Of a DNA stretch of 64,000 bases, positions 50,225 through 58,290 are shown piece after piece. A program made the position numbers and the translations under genes. The notes below the pieces were generated by a model, which searched no databases, had not been told where the DNA came from, and saw only the letters and a program-made list of their open reading frames with translations. Within the stretch, counting starts at the first letter, position 1. Every line of letters starts with the position of its first letter. This DNA comes from Bradyrhizobium sp. JYMT SZCCT0180 (GTDB taxonomy: Bacteria > Pseudomonadota > Alphaproteobacteria > Rhizobiales > Xanthobacteraceae), in NCBI RefSeq assembly GCF_018130165.1, contig NZ_JAFCLZ010000007.1, forward strand, positions 186,001 through 250,000, in the 5' to 3' direction.

Positions 50225-50867
50225 GCGATACCGCCGTAAAAACCGCCAATTGAGCATCGAAGGCGCGCCCGAACGCCGGCCGCGCTTCGCCGCGGGCGAC
50301 ATAGGCGGAGAGGTTCGCATACTCGTTCAATATTCCAGATGCATTCAACCGGCGCAGCACGGTTACCATCAGAAGGTCACCGGCGCTGAACGCACCATCG
50401 AGCCAGTCGGCATTGCCGAGGCGAAGGGAAAGTTCACCCAGCCGGTTACGGACGCGTTCCTCGAGGAGAGGCATGCGTTGCGCGGACCAGGGCTTGTCGC
50501 TCTCAAAAAGCCTGGCGGTTCCGAATTCAACGATCGGCGGCTCCACCGTGCTGAGCGCGGCGAACATCCATGTGATCGCGCGCGCCCGGGCATTCGCATC
50601 ATCAGGCAGCAGTCCGGCATGGCGCTGCGCGATATGGAACACGATTGCCCCCGACTCGAACAAAGCCAGATCGCCTTCTTCATAGGTCGGAATCTGCCCG
50701 AAAGGGTGAAGCGCACGATGCGCGGATTGCTTCATCTCGCTGAACGAAACAAGACGAACGTCGTAAGGCTTGCCCACTTCTTCGAGTGCCCAACGAACAC
50801 GCATGTCACGTGCCTGTCCCTTGCCGCGGTCAGGCGAACTTTCAAAGGCCGTGATGGTGGGGATCAT
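50217..50867 (-). CDS. Glutathione S-transferase family protein
   Basis: Protein of 216 residues from the ATG at 50867. The N-terminal thioredoxin-like domain (MIPTITAFESSPDRGKGQARDMRVRWALEEVGKPYDVRLVSF ... FGQIPTYEEGDLALFESGAIVFHIA) is a GST_N with the conserved ESGAI motif. The C-terminal helical domain (LSTVEPPIVEFG ... RLGNADWLDGAFSAGDLLMVTVL) follows. Catalytic Ser/Cys is not obvious at the usual position, where the N-terminus reads SSPDRGKG. The TAG stop lies inside the palindromic element. Confidence 0.9.
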   Translation of the reverse strand: MIPTITAFESSPDRGKGQARDMRVRWALEEVGKPYDVRLVSFSEMKQSAHRALHPFGQIPTYEEGDLALFESGAIVFHIAQRHAGLLPDDANARARAITWMFAALSTVEPPIVEFGTARLFESDKPWSAQRMPLLEERVRNRLGELSLRLGNADWLDGAFSAGDLLMVTVLRRLNASGILNEYANLSAYVARGEARPAFGRAFDAQLAVFTAVSQA

Positions 50868-51080
50868 TGGAGGGCTCCGGATAATTGCGTGACGCCGTCG
50901 GGACAGAGGAATTGCGTCCGCAGGACGAACGACCGGCGCCACTCCCGACAACTCACCAATTTTTTTGGCTAGGACCGTAGATGGGGTACATGTGAAGAGA
51001 ACTGCCGGATTGCAGTGACGATCGCTCAATCCATCCTTGTACACGCTGCTGCGGCGGATTGCATTTTGAAGGGAATATCG

Positions 51081-51614
51081 ATGCCTCCTCCGCTTAAGGT
51101 CGAGTTGAAACCTCATGATCTTCAGTGGGCCAGCAAAGCTGAAGATGAAGGTCAGGCGCTTGCAGCCAGGATAGGGGCATGCCTGCTGAACGTTCATCAT
51201 ATCGGCTCAACCGCCATCCCCGACATTCATGCTAAACCCATCCTCGACCTCATGCCGGTTGTGACAAACCTGGCGGAGTTGGACGACCGCAAGCCTCACA
51301 TTGAGACGCTGGGTTATGAATGGTGGGGAGAGTTTGGCCTTCCCGGCCGGCGCTACTGTACGAAATCCGATCCTGATACGGGACGCAGGCTCGTGCAGCT
51401 TCATTGTTTCGCTCAAGGTTCGCCAGAGATCACACGGCACCTTGCATTCCGGGAGTATCTACGAGGGCACCCTGAGGTCGCGCGCGCATATGATCGCGAG
51501 AAGATCCGATGCCAGGCACGGCATCCTGACGACTCCCACGCTTACGGCGACTGCAAAGGCCGATGGATCGAAACGGTCGAAGCCGAAGCGCTCAAATGGT
51601 TTCCCGGCAAGTAG
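51081..51614 (+). CDS. GrpB-family (UPF0157) nucleotidyltransferase-like protein
   Basis: Protein of 177 residues from the ATG at 51081, with GAAGGGAA upstream; an alternative GTG/ATG further up is less likely. GrpB/UPF0157 markers: LLNVHHIGSTAIPDIHAKPILDLMPVV, then HIETLGYEWWGEFGLPGRRYCTK and LHCFAQGSPEITRHLAFREYLRGHPEVARAYDREK. These proteins have a nucleotidyltransferase-like fold and unknown function. Confidence 0.93.
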   Translation: MPPPLKVELKPHDLQWASKAEDEGQALAARIGACLLNVHHIGSTAIPDIHAKPILDLMPVVTNLAELDDRKPHIETLGYEWWGEFGLPGRRYCTKSDPDTGRRLVQLHCFAQGSPEITRHLAFREYLRGHPEVARAYDREKIRCQARHPDDSHAYGDCKGRWIETVEAEALKWFPGK

Positions 51615-51638
51615 CCGTATAGGAGAAGCGCCACGACC

Positions 51639-52643
51639 TCATTCGCGACCTTGCATGCATGCCGTCATGAAGGCGCGCTGCCCGTTCATCATGTCATGAC
51701 CGGTGCCCTTCCAGCCACGTTGAGCCGCAATCGCGCTGCAGGCTTCAAACGAACGCTTCGGTGCATCAGTTTCGCTGGTGGAAGAGCTGGTGCGACGGAT
51801 GATGACTGGGGCGGGCGCGGCCGATTTCGGAGGTGATGACGAGGCCGGAGGCGATGGCAATGTCGCAGGTGATGACGAAGCCGGAGGTAATGGCGATGTC
51901 GGAGGCGGTGACGAGGCTGGGGGTGCCATCGCCGGCACCGGCGGCATTGCCGCGACAGCGGTTGGGCCAGATGAAGCCTTGCCGTCAGGCCTCTGGTTTA
52001 CAAGAACGAACGCGAGAGCCGCAGTGCATAGCATGCAGGCGCTGATGATTGCGACCGCAAGCAACTTCCTGGCCGATCTTGCGCCTGCCGGAACGGCAGC
52101 CGCCTGTGACGCTTCAGAGGATCGGCTGTCGTCCCACGTCACCACGATGTAGGCATGAACCGGCTGTGGAATATTCTTCACCTGCCGCGCGCCGATGTCG
52201 ATAAATCGCGCGGACAATTTGCCGGCCACCTGCTCCTGCACCGCGCGCGAAATGCAGATGCCGCCAATTTCGGCCAGGCCTTCCAGGCGCGCCGCGATAT
52301 TGACGCCATCGCCGAGCAGATCGCCGTCGCGCTCGACCACGTCGCCGATACCAATCCCGATGCGATAGCTCAGCTGCCGGCTGCCGGGATAAGCAAGGTT
52401 TCGCGTGCGCAGGCTTTCCTGGATGTCGATGGCGCAGCGCACCGCTTCGACCGCGCTGGGGAATTCTGCAAGAACTGCGTCGCCCGCGGTATTGAAAATC
52501 CGGCCGCCCGCTACCGCAATGAAGTCGTCAGTGGTGGTCCGACAGGACGCCATTCGCCGCAGCGTCTGTTCTTCGTCCTCAGCGACCAACCTGCCGTAGT
52601 CGGCGATGTGGGCCACCAGAATTGCGGCGATCTTGCGCCTCAT
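51639..52643 (-). CDS. Class III cyclase homologue with PsiF-like C-terminus
   Basis: Protein of 334 residues from the ATG at 52643; 35 upstream codons of the open frame lack homology. Residues 5-170 form a class III adenylate/guanylate cyclase homology domain (second metal-binding Asp55 in GDAVLAEF, transition-state N115/R119 in NIAARLEGLA). The first metal-binding Asp of the usual ADxxGYSRL is replaced by His12 in AHIADYGRL, so catalysis is doubtful. A membrane segment (residues ~194-215), a Pro/Ser-rich extracytoplasmic linker and a Cys-pair module resembling PsiF repeats (FEACSAIAAQRGWKGTGHDM ... FMTACMQG) complete it. Possibly a nucleotide or lipid sensor rather than a cyclase. Confidence 0.88.
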   Translation of the reverse strand: MRRKIAAILVAHIADYGRLVAEDEEQTLRRMASCRTTTDDFIAVAGGRIFNTAGDAVLAEFPSAVEAVRCAIDIQESLRTRNLAYPGSRQLSYRIGIGIGDVVERDGDLLGDGVNIAARLEGLAEIGGICISRAVQEQVAGKLSARFIDIGARQVKNIPQPVHAYIVVTWDDSRSSEASQAAAVPAGARSARKLLAVAIISACMLCTAALAFVLVNQRPDGKASSGPTAVAAMPPVPAMAPPASSPPPTSPLPPASSSPATLPSPPASSSPPKSAAPAPVIIRRTSSSTSETDAPKRSFEACSAIAAQRGWKGTGHDMMNGQRAFMTACMQGRE

Positions 52644-52954
52644 GAAGATGGTATCCTGCAGTAATCGGTCGCCGGAGAATGCTCCCAGGCCAGGACAACC
52701 AGGGCGATCGACATCCGGGAGCCTATCTGCCGCCCATCCCGGCTGCAATAACTAAACGCCCCGGTAGAGCGCGCGCGCCGGCCTTGCGCGGAGCCGCGGG
52801 GTTCCAGCCCTGCCGAATTTGCTGCGTCGCTCCCCACGCAAGCGCAATCTTGCAACCCGCATGTGACAAATCAACCCGACGGGCAAACCACTTCCGTTTT
52901 ACAGAATTCATGTCAAGCCCCAAAACAAAAAATATTTCTGTTTACCAGAATGAA
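52644..52954. other. Upstream region of the cyclase homologue
   Basis: About 310 bases with no convincing gene; the positive-strand frames there are Arg/Pro/Ala-rich shadows. An AT-rich stretch near 52906-52960 stands out against the flanking GC-rich DNA. Confidence 0.4.
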
Positions 52955-53390
52955 AATCAGGTGCATATCTATCACCATCCCGTCCCACTCAGAGGGCGTC
53001 GGCCGTCGTCACGGACGTTGGGCGGGTTGCGGTGGACGCGGGTTCACGTCTGACGACGGCGTGTATTTAGCGTACGGCAAAACCGTGTGGTCCTGGCGCC
53101 CGTTGCAGGCGTCAAGCTGTCGGAGAAGCGTAAGCGGAAACGACAGTGACGGAGTCAACCAAGAACTCGTCTCCGGGGAGATCACGGCATAAGCCGTAAA
53201 GCCATTGCGCAGGGAAGGCCGGGTGTTCTCCGCTGCCCTGTATGCTCGTGTGCAGCCTACTTAGTGCAAACCGCACACGGGACCGCGGGTGCAGCGCGCA
53301 CCCGGTCTTCCCTGCGCCCTCTGTTTAAAGAGGGCGGGAAGTTTCTGGCAAAGCTCGGGCGCATCGCGTCGCGAGAACGCGAACACACAT
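52955..53390. repeat. Probable dispersed structured non-coding element
   Basis: I recall close relatives of this stretch (ACGGCATAAGCCGT ... ATTGCGCAGGGAAGGCCGGG ... TGCTCGTGTGC ... CACCCGGTCTTCCCTGCGCC) from many Bradyrhizobium and Rhodopseudomonas genomes, where it is often mis-annotated as short ORFs. Seen directly: a 19-base inverted repeat, 53207-53225 with 53299-53317, with 18 of 19 pairs and one G-U; a nested arm CTCGTGTGC (53245-53253) / GCACACGGG (53273-53281); ACGGC-ATAA-GCCGT (53184-53197); and CCCTCT-gtttaa-AGAGGG near 53317-53334. Possible repeat RNA or mobile-element remnant. Confidence 0.65.
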
Positions 53391-53396
53391 TCAGTT

Positions 53397-53534
53397 GTCG
53401 TCACCCGCGAAAGCGGGTGACCCAGTATTCCAGAGACGCCGATGATTGAACCGAAAGGCCGCGGCGTACTGGATCACCCGACCGGAGCCTGTCATCGGGC
53501 GGCCATTCGGCCGACCCGGTGGCGGGTGACGACA
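53397..53534. repeat. Palindromic element, GTCGTCACCCGC family
   Basis: Ends GTCGTCACCCGC and GCGGGTGACGAC are perfectly inverted; inner GTGACCCAGTATTCCAGAG pairs partly with GCGGCGTACTGGATCAC. It follows the structured element directly. A further GC-rich hairpin GGGCGGCC...GGCCGACCC lies inside. Confidence 0.85.
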
Positions 53535-53617
53535 GCATGGTGCGGAGCCGCACTGACGCGGAGAGAGCAGCTCCACGCATCGTGTGCTAGTCTTTACCCA
53601 CAGGGAGAACAAACATC

Positions 53618-54004
53618 ATGATCAGGAAAATTCTGCTCGGACTGACCGTCATTGCGTTCGCCGGCGCCGGGGTCGCGATTGCTCAGCAAAGCGGCATCAA
53701 GCGCACACCGCTGCAAAAACTCGACTTCCCGCCCGGCTACAACACCGTCACCGCGATTGCGGAAGTGCCTGCCGGCGGCGCGGCCGGCCGCCATACCCAT
53801 CCCGGTGCCGAGACGGGCTATGTGCTCGAAGGCGAGCTTGAACTCATCATCGACGGCAAGCCGCCCGTGAAGATCAAGGCCGGCGAATCCTACCAGATCC
53901 CGGAAGGCGCCGTTCACGACGCCAAGGCCGGCGACAAGCCTTTCAAAGTGCTTGGGGTTTACGTCGTCAAGGCGGGCGAACCATTGGCCAAGCCGGCGCC
54001 ATAA
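53618..54004 (+). CDS. Exported cupin protein
   Basis: Protein of 128 residues. The signal peptide is MIRKILLGLTVIAFAGAGVAIAQ. The cupin motif RHTHPGAETGYVLEGELELIIDGK supplies metal-binding His/His/Glu, and a second cupin motif YQIPEGAVHDAKAGDKPFKVLGVYVV supplies His. It has a single conserved beta-barrel and unknown substrate. The ribosome site is GGGAGAAC ahead of the ATG. Single-gene unit. Confidence 0.88.
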   Translation: MIRKILLGLTVIAFAGAGVAIAQQSGIKRTPLQKLDFPPGYNTVTAIAEVPAGGAAGRHTHPGAETGYVLEGELELIIDGKPPVKIKAGESYQIPEGAVHDAKAGDKPFKVLGVYVVKAGEPLAKPAP

Positions 54005-54009
54005 GGCTG

Positions 54010-54132
54010 GAGCGTTTTCAAGCGAAGCAGCCCTCGGACTTGATCCGTGGGTGGACCCGGTTCGCGTCAAGAAAACGCGTCAAAATAAGGGCCCAGAGCC
54101 CCGTTTCGATGCAATCGAAACGGAAAGGCTCT
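54010..54132. repeat. Dispersed ~120-bp element (second copy)
   Basis: Reverse-orientation relative of 11746-11847: GAGCGTTTTCAAGCGAAG, TCAAGAAAACGCGTCAAAA and a GTTTCGAT-gca-ATCGAAAC hairpin, ending AAAGGCTCT. It separates the cupin gene from the acyltransferase-like gene. Confidence 0.85.
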
Positions 54133-54231
54133 GGCGTCAAACCGGCCGGTTCGTGCTACATCAGGGCACTGGCGGGTCGTTGGGCCCGCCGGTTTTTCTG
54201 ATTTGTTGATTGCGGGAAGTTGAGCGAAGCC

Positions 54232-55011
54232 ATGCGCGGAACGGTTCGAAAAATAACATTGCCGCGCCGTCTCGTCGTTGACCTCATGCATGCGTCGAAG
54301 CGCGTGCCGTTTGTCTCGCTGGCGCGGCCGCTCAATATCCGCGGCCTCTCGGAGGCCCGCGCGCAGGCTGCCGTGCGGCCGGGCTGGGCGGCGATCTTCG
54401 TCAAGGCGTTCGCGCTGGTCGCCAAGGAGCAACCGGTACTGCGCACGCTCTACGTCAAATGGCCCCTGCCCGCGTTCTACGAACTGCCGCGCAGCGTTGC
54501 GATGGTGGCGATCGCGCGCGTCGAAGACGGCCAGGATTGCGTGCTGCCGCAAAAGGTCACCGCGCCCGATGAAATGTCGCTGGCGGAAGTCGATGCGATG
54601 ATCCGGCATGCCAAGGAGGCGCCGATCGAACAGGTGCCGGCGTTCCGGAAAATCCTGCGCACGACGCGGCTGCCGCTGCCGCTGCGCCGGCTGTTCTGGG
54701 CGATCGGGCTCAATTTCGGCCGCCAGCGCGCCAATTATTTCGGCAGTTTCGGGGTCACGTCGGTGGCCGCCTATGGCGCCGGCCAGCTCCACGCCCTGAG
54801 CCCGGGCCCCTTCGTCCTGAGCTACGGGGTCGAGAAACCGGACCAGACGATCGACATCGTGCTGCGCTGGGACCACCGGATTACCGATGCCGCCCTGATC
54901 GCGAAGGTGCTGAATCGGCTGGAACAGGTGCTGAACACCGAAATATCAGGCGAATTGCGCTCGAATCGGCAACAAACCGAGCCAAAAGCGGTCCGGGCGG
55001 TCGCGACTTGA
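54232..55011 (+). CDS. 2-oxoacid dehydrogenase acyltransferase-fold protein
   Basis: Protein of 259 residues from the ATG at 54232, preferred to the TTG at 54220 where the ribosome site would be too close. The second half matches the catalytic domain of dihydrolipoyl acyltransferases (CAT fold): RANYFGSFGVTSVAAYGAGQLHALSPGPFVLSYGV, then DIVLRWDHRITDAALIAKVLNRLEQVL containing DHR-x-x-D (family DHRxxDG). No lipoyl or peripheral-subunit-binding domain is present, so this is a free-standing member. Catalytic His is the H of DHR. Substrate is unknown. It is not near any E1/E3 genes. Confidence 0.78.
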   Translation: MRGTVRKITLPRRLVVDLMHASKRVPFVSLARPLNIRGLSEARAQAAVRPGWAAIFVKAFALVAKEQPVLRTLYVKWPLPAFYELPRSVAMVAIARVEDGQDCVLPQKVTAPDEMSLAEVDAMIRHAKEAPIEQVPAFRKILRTTRLPLPLRRLFWAIGLNFGRQRANYFGSFGVTSVAAYGAGQLHALSPGPFVLSYGVEKPDQTIDIVLRWDHRITDAALIAKVLNRLEQVLNTEISGELRSNRQQTEPKAVRAVAT

Positions 55012-55025
55012 CGGCCGCGCGCGGC

Positions 55026-55143
55026 CGTCATCCCGGGGCGCGAAGCGAACCTCAGGGGTGCAATTGCACCTCGGGGGATCTCGAGATTCTCAGGTGCGCA
55101 ATCGCGCACCATAGTTCAATGCTGCGCATTGCCCCGGAATGAC
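55026..55143. repeat. Palindromic element upstream of rpsD
   Basis: Ends CCGTCATCCCGGGGCGCG and CCCCGGAATGACG are inverted with one mismatch; inner GGGGTGCAATTGCACC and CAGGTGCGCAATCGCGCACC hairpins fill the middle. It ends 13 bases before the -35 box of the rpsD promoter. Confidence 0.82.
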
Positions 55144-55155
55144 GTGCCCAAATCG

Positions 55156-55184
55156 TTGACAGAACGGCACTTCCCCCCTAATAC
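55156..55184 (+). promoter_or_regulatory. Near-consensus sigma-70-type promoter of rpsD
   Basis: TTGACA (55156-55161), exactly 17 bases, then TAATAC (55179-55184). The transcript would begin around 55191 and leave a leader of about 145 bases before the rpsD ATG. Confidence 0.85.
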
Positions 55185-55190
55185 CCCGCT

Positions 55191-55336
55191 TGCTCGCGGG
55201 CCGTTTTCGGCCCGCGTTGCGTTTCGCGACCCGTGGTCCTCCCCGAGCTTTCGAGGCGGACCTGTCGGCACCGGGAAGTTCCCGGCGCACAGGAGGGCGC
55301 GTCTCCTCAAAACTCAAACTTATCCAAGAGGACGCG
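55191..55336 (+). promoter_or_regulatory. Leader of rpsD with hairpin
   Basis: A perfect GCGGGCCG-TTTT-CGGCCCGC hairpin at 55196-55215 forms at the predicted 5' end. GAGGACGCG precedes the ATG. Ribosomal-protein leaders often bind their own protein; whether S4 does so here is only inference. Confidence 0.45.
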
Positions 55337-55954
55337 ATGACTAAGCGCAGTGAGGCGAAATACAAGATCGATCGCCGTATGGGCCAGAATATCTGGGGCC
55401 GCCCCAAGAGCCCCGTGAACCGCCGTGAATATGGCCCCGGCCAGCACGGCCAGCGCCGCAAGGGCAAGCTGTCCGACTTCGGCGTGCAGCTCCGCGCCAA
55501 GCAGAAGCTCAAGGGCTATTACGCCAACATTTCCGAGCGCCAGTTCCACGGCATCTATGTCGAAGCCGGCCGGATGAAGGGCGACACCGGTGAAAACCTG
55601 ATCGGCCTCCTCGAGCGCCGCCTCGACACCGTGGTGTATCGCGCCAAGTTCGTCGCCACGATGTTTGCCGCGCGCCAGTTCATCAACCACGGCCACATCA
55701 AGGTGAACGGCCGCCGCGTCAACATCTCGAGCTACAAGGTCAAGCCCGGCGACGTCGTCGAGATCAAGGAATCCTCCAAGCAGCTCACCCCGGTGCTGGA
55801 AGCCAGCCAGCTCGGCGAGCGCGACGTGCCCGACTTCATCGAGGCCGATCACTCCAAGATGACCGCGAAGTTCACCCGCATCCCGGCGCTGTCGGACGTG
55901 CCGTTCGCGGTGCAGATGGAGCCACATCTGATCGTCGAATTCTATTCGCGCTGA
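55337..55954 (+). CDS. rpsD: 30S ribosomal protein S4
   Basis: Protein of 205 residues. The start at 55337 gives [21 protein letters not shown]. Conserved S4 features: [85 protein letters not shown] (the S4 RNA-binding domain). It binds 16S rRNA early in 30S assembly. A monocistronic unit with its own promoter and terminator, as common in alphaproteobacteria where rpsD lies outside the S10-alpha cluster. Confidence 0.97.
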   Translation: MTKRSEAKYKIDRRMGQNIWGRPKSPVNRREYGPGQHGQRRKGKLSDFGVQLRAKQKLKGYYANISERQFHGIYVEAGRMKGDTGENLIGLLERRLDTVVYRAKFVATMFAARQFINHGHIKVNGRRVNISSYKVKPGDVVEIKESSKQLTPVLEASQLGERDVPDFIEADHSKMTAKFTRIPALSDVPFAVQMEPHLIVEFYSR

Positions 55955-55978
55955 TCGGCGCGGATTTTCGAGCTACAA

Positions 55979-56005
55979 AGGCCCCGGAAACACCGGGGCC
56001 TTTTT
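55979..56005 (+). terminator. Rho-independent terminator of rpsD
   Basis: GGCCCCGG (55980-55987), 5-base loop, CCGGGGCC (55993-56000) followed by TTTTT. It lies 26 bases after the stop codon. Confidence 0.93.
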
Positions 56006-56026
56006 GCTGCCCCGCGGGGAAACGCC

Positions 56027-57172
56027 ATGCGCCTGAGCGACTGCCACAACTTCCATGATTTCCGCAAGCTGGCGCAACGGCGCCTGCCCGGCCCGATCTT
56101 CAATTACATCGACGGCGCCGCCGACGACGAGGCGACGCTGCGCCGGAACACGTCAAGCTTCGAGCGTTGCGATCTGGTGCCCAACGTCCTGCGCGGCGTC
56201 GAGGCCATCGACATGTCGGTGACCGTGATGGGCCAGAAGCTGGCGATGCCGGTCTATTGCTCCCCGACCGCGCTGCAACGCCTGTTCCACCACACCGGCG
56301 AACGCGCCGTGGCTGCCGCGGCCGCAAAATACGGCACGATGTTCGGCGTCTCCTCGCTCGGCACGGTCAGCCTCGAGGAATTGCGCAAGGCGCACGACAC
56401 GCCGCAGGTCTATCAGTTCTATTTTCACCGCGACCGCGGTCTCAACCGCGCCATGATGCAGCGGGCGAAGCAAGCCGGCGTCAACGTCATGATGCTGACG
56501 GTGGACAGCATCACCGGCGGCAACCGCGAGCGCGATTTGCGTACCGGATTCTCGATTCCCTTCCGCCTGACGCTTGCCGGCATGGCCCAGTTCGCGATCA
56601 AGCCGATGTGGGGCATCAACTATCTCACCCATGAGGGCTTCAAACTGCCTCAGCTCGACGAGCACGTCGACATGAGCGGCGGCGCCATGTCGATCGGGCG
56701 CTACTTCACCGAAATGCTCGACCCTTCCATGACCTGGGACGACGTCGCCGAAATGGTGAAACTATGGAACGGACAATTCTGCCTGAAGGGCATCATGTCG
56801 GTGGCCGATGCCAAACGCGCCGTCGAGATCGGCTGCACCGGCATCATCCTGTCCAACCATGGCGGCCGGCAGCTCGACGGTTCGCGGGCGGCGTTCGATC
56901 AGCTGGCTGAAATCGTCGATGCGGTCGGCGACCGGATCGACGTCATCATGGACGGCGGAATCCAGCGTGGCACCCATGTCCTGAAAGCATTGTCGCTGGG
57001 GGCCAAAGCGGTTGGCGTCGGCCGCTTCTATCTCTATCCTCTCGCGGCAGCCGGCCAGGCCGGCGTTGAGCGCGCGCTCGGCCTGATGCGGACCGAGATC
57101 GAGCGCGACATGAAGCTGATGGGGTGCAGATCGATCGACCAGTTGTCCCGCGAAAATCTGCGCTTCAGATAA
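56027..57172 (+). CDS. FMN-dependent alpha-hydroxy-acid oxidase/dehydrogenase (LldD-like)
   Basis: TIM-barrel flavoenzyme of 381 residues. It opens MRLSDCHNFHDFRKLAQRRLPGPIFNYIDGAADDEATLRRN, and the FMN/catalytic signature SNHGGRQLDG contains the proton-abstracting His. Further FMN contacts are VMDGGIQRGTHVLKALSLGAKAVGVGRFYLYPLAAAG. Substrates of the family include L-lactate, glycolate and mandelate; the membrane loop (residues ~180-220, AQFAIKPMWGINYL) favours an LldD-type respiratory enzyme. Start ATG is 21 bases past the rpsD terminator. Confidence 0.93.
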   Translation: MRLSDCHNFHDFRKLAQRRLPGPIFNYIDGAADDEATLRRNTSSFERCDLVPNVLRGVEAIDMSVTVMGQKLAMPVYCSPTALQRLFHHTGERAVAAAAAKYGTMFGVSSLGTVSLEELRKAHDTPQVYQFYFHRDRGLNRAMMQRAKQAGVNVMMLTVDSITGGNRERDLRTGFSIPFRLTLAGMAQFAIKPMWGINYLTHEGFKLPQLDEHVDMSGGAMSIGRYFTEMLDPSMTWDDVAEMVKLWNGQFCLKGIMSVADAKRAVEIGCTGIILSNHGGRQLDGSRAAFDQLAEIVDAVGDRIDVIMDGGIQRGTHVLKALSLGAKAVGVGRFYLYPLAAAGQAGVERALGLMRTEIERDMKLMGCRSIDQLSRENLRFR

Positions 57173-57216
57173 TTCCTCCCTCTCCTCGCCGTCTTGCAAC
57201 TACCGAGAGCCAGCCA

Positions 57217-58287
57217 ATGACCTATTACACCCCTCCTCCGCGCGATCCCAACGCAGCGCCGGTCCGTATCAATTTGCTGTCGGATACCCAGACCCGCCCC
57301 ACGCCGGCGATGCGCGAGGCAATGGCGCGGGCGGAGGTCGGCGACGAACAGATCGGCGACGATCCGACCGTCAACCTGCTCTGCGAACGCGTCGCCGACC
57401 TGCTCGGCAAGGAAGCGGCCGTGTTCATGCCGTCGGGTACCATGTGCAACGTCGCGGCGACATTGGCCTGGTGCCGGCCGGGCGACGAAATCCTGGCGCA
57501 TGCCAGCGCGCACATCATCGCCCGCGAAGGCGGTGCGCATGCCGCCCTCGGCGGCTTCCAGATCACCCCGCTGCCGGGCGACGACGGGCAATTCTCGCCG
57601 GAGACGCTTCGTGCCGCGCTTCACCCGCGCTCGCGCTACCAGCCGCCGCAAACCGTCGTCAGCGTCGAACAAACAGCCAATATCGGCGGCGGCACGATCT
57701 GGAAGAAGGCAGCCCTCGATGAGGTCGTCGAAATCGCCAAGGCCAACGGGCTCGTCACCCATATGGACGGCGCGCGGCTCTTGAACGCCTGCGTCGCGTC
57801 AGACATTTCCGCACGCGACATGGCCGCAGGCTGGGACTCGGCGTGGATCGATTTCTCGAAAGGCCTCGGTGCGCCCGTCGGCGGCGCCATCGCCGGCTCG
57901 CGCGATTTCATCGACAATGTCTGGCGCTGGAAGCAGCGGCTCGGCGGCTCGATGCGGCAGGCCGGCGTGTGCGCGGCGGCCTGCGTCTACGCGCTCGACC
58001 ATCACGTCGACCGCCTCGCCGACGACCACGCCAACGCACGGGCGCTGGCGCGCGGGCTGTCGCAGATCAACGGCGTCGAGGTGCAGCAGCCGGAAACCAA
58101 CCTGGTGTTCTTCAAGCCTGACGGTGCCGGCATCCCGGGCGACAAGATGATCGAGGCTCTGCGCAAGCGCGGCGTGCTGCTGGCGATGATGGACGGCAGG
58201 ATCCGTGCCTGCACCCATCTCGATGTGACGGCCGTGATGATCGAGGAGACGGTCGGTTTCGTGCGCGAGATCGTGCGCGGGGCTTGA
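57217..58287 (+). CDS. Low-specificity L-threonine aldolase
   Basis: PLP enzyme of 356 residues (beta-eliminating lyase/aldolase family) splitting threonine to glycine and acetaldehyde. The ATG at 57217 gives MTYYTPPPRDPNAAPVRINLLSDTQTRPTPAMREAMARAEVGDEQIGDDPTVN, typical of the family. PLP Lys is in WIDFSKGLGAPVGGAI; substrate motif HMDGARLLNACVAS. It overlaps nothing and follows the alpha-hydroxy-acid gene by 44 bases, so the two may be co-transcribed. Confidence 0.93.
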   Translation: MTYYTPPPRDPNAAPVRINLLSDTQTRPTPAMREAMARAEVGDEQIGDDPTVNLLCERVADLLGKEAAVFMPSGTMCNVAATLAWCRPGDEILAHASAHIIAREGGAHAALGGFQITPLPGDDGQFSPETLRAALHPRSRYQPPQTVVSVEQTANIGGGTIWKKAALDEVVEIAKANGLVTHMDGARLLNACVASDISARDMAAGWDSAWIDFSKGLGAPVGGAIAGSRDFIDNVWRWKQRLGGSMRQAGVCAAACVYALDHHVDRLADDHANARALARGLSQINGVEVQQPETNLVFFKPDGAGIPGDKMIEALRKRGVLLAMMDGRIRACTHLDVTAVMIEETVGFVREIVRGA

Positions 58288-58290
58288 CGC

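Noticed and set aside
50217-51200. Longer form of the GST with 111 extra N-terminal residues.
   Set aside because: GST homology begins at the ATG at 50867; the extra part is a shadow of the GrpB gene and upstream DNA.
52863-53192. A 109-codon frame across the structured element.
   Set aside because: Its sequence matches the type of spurious protein I recall being annotated on this dispersed element; no ribosome site and poor codon use.
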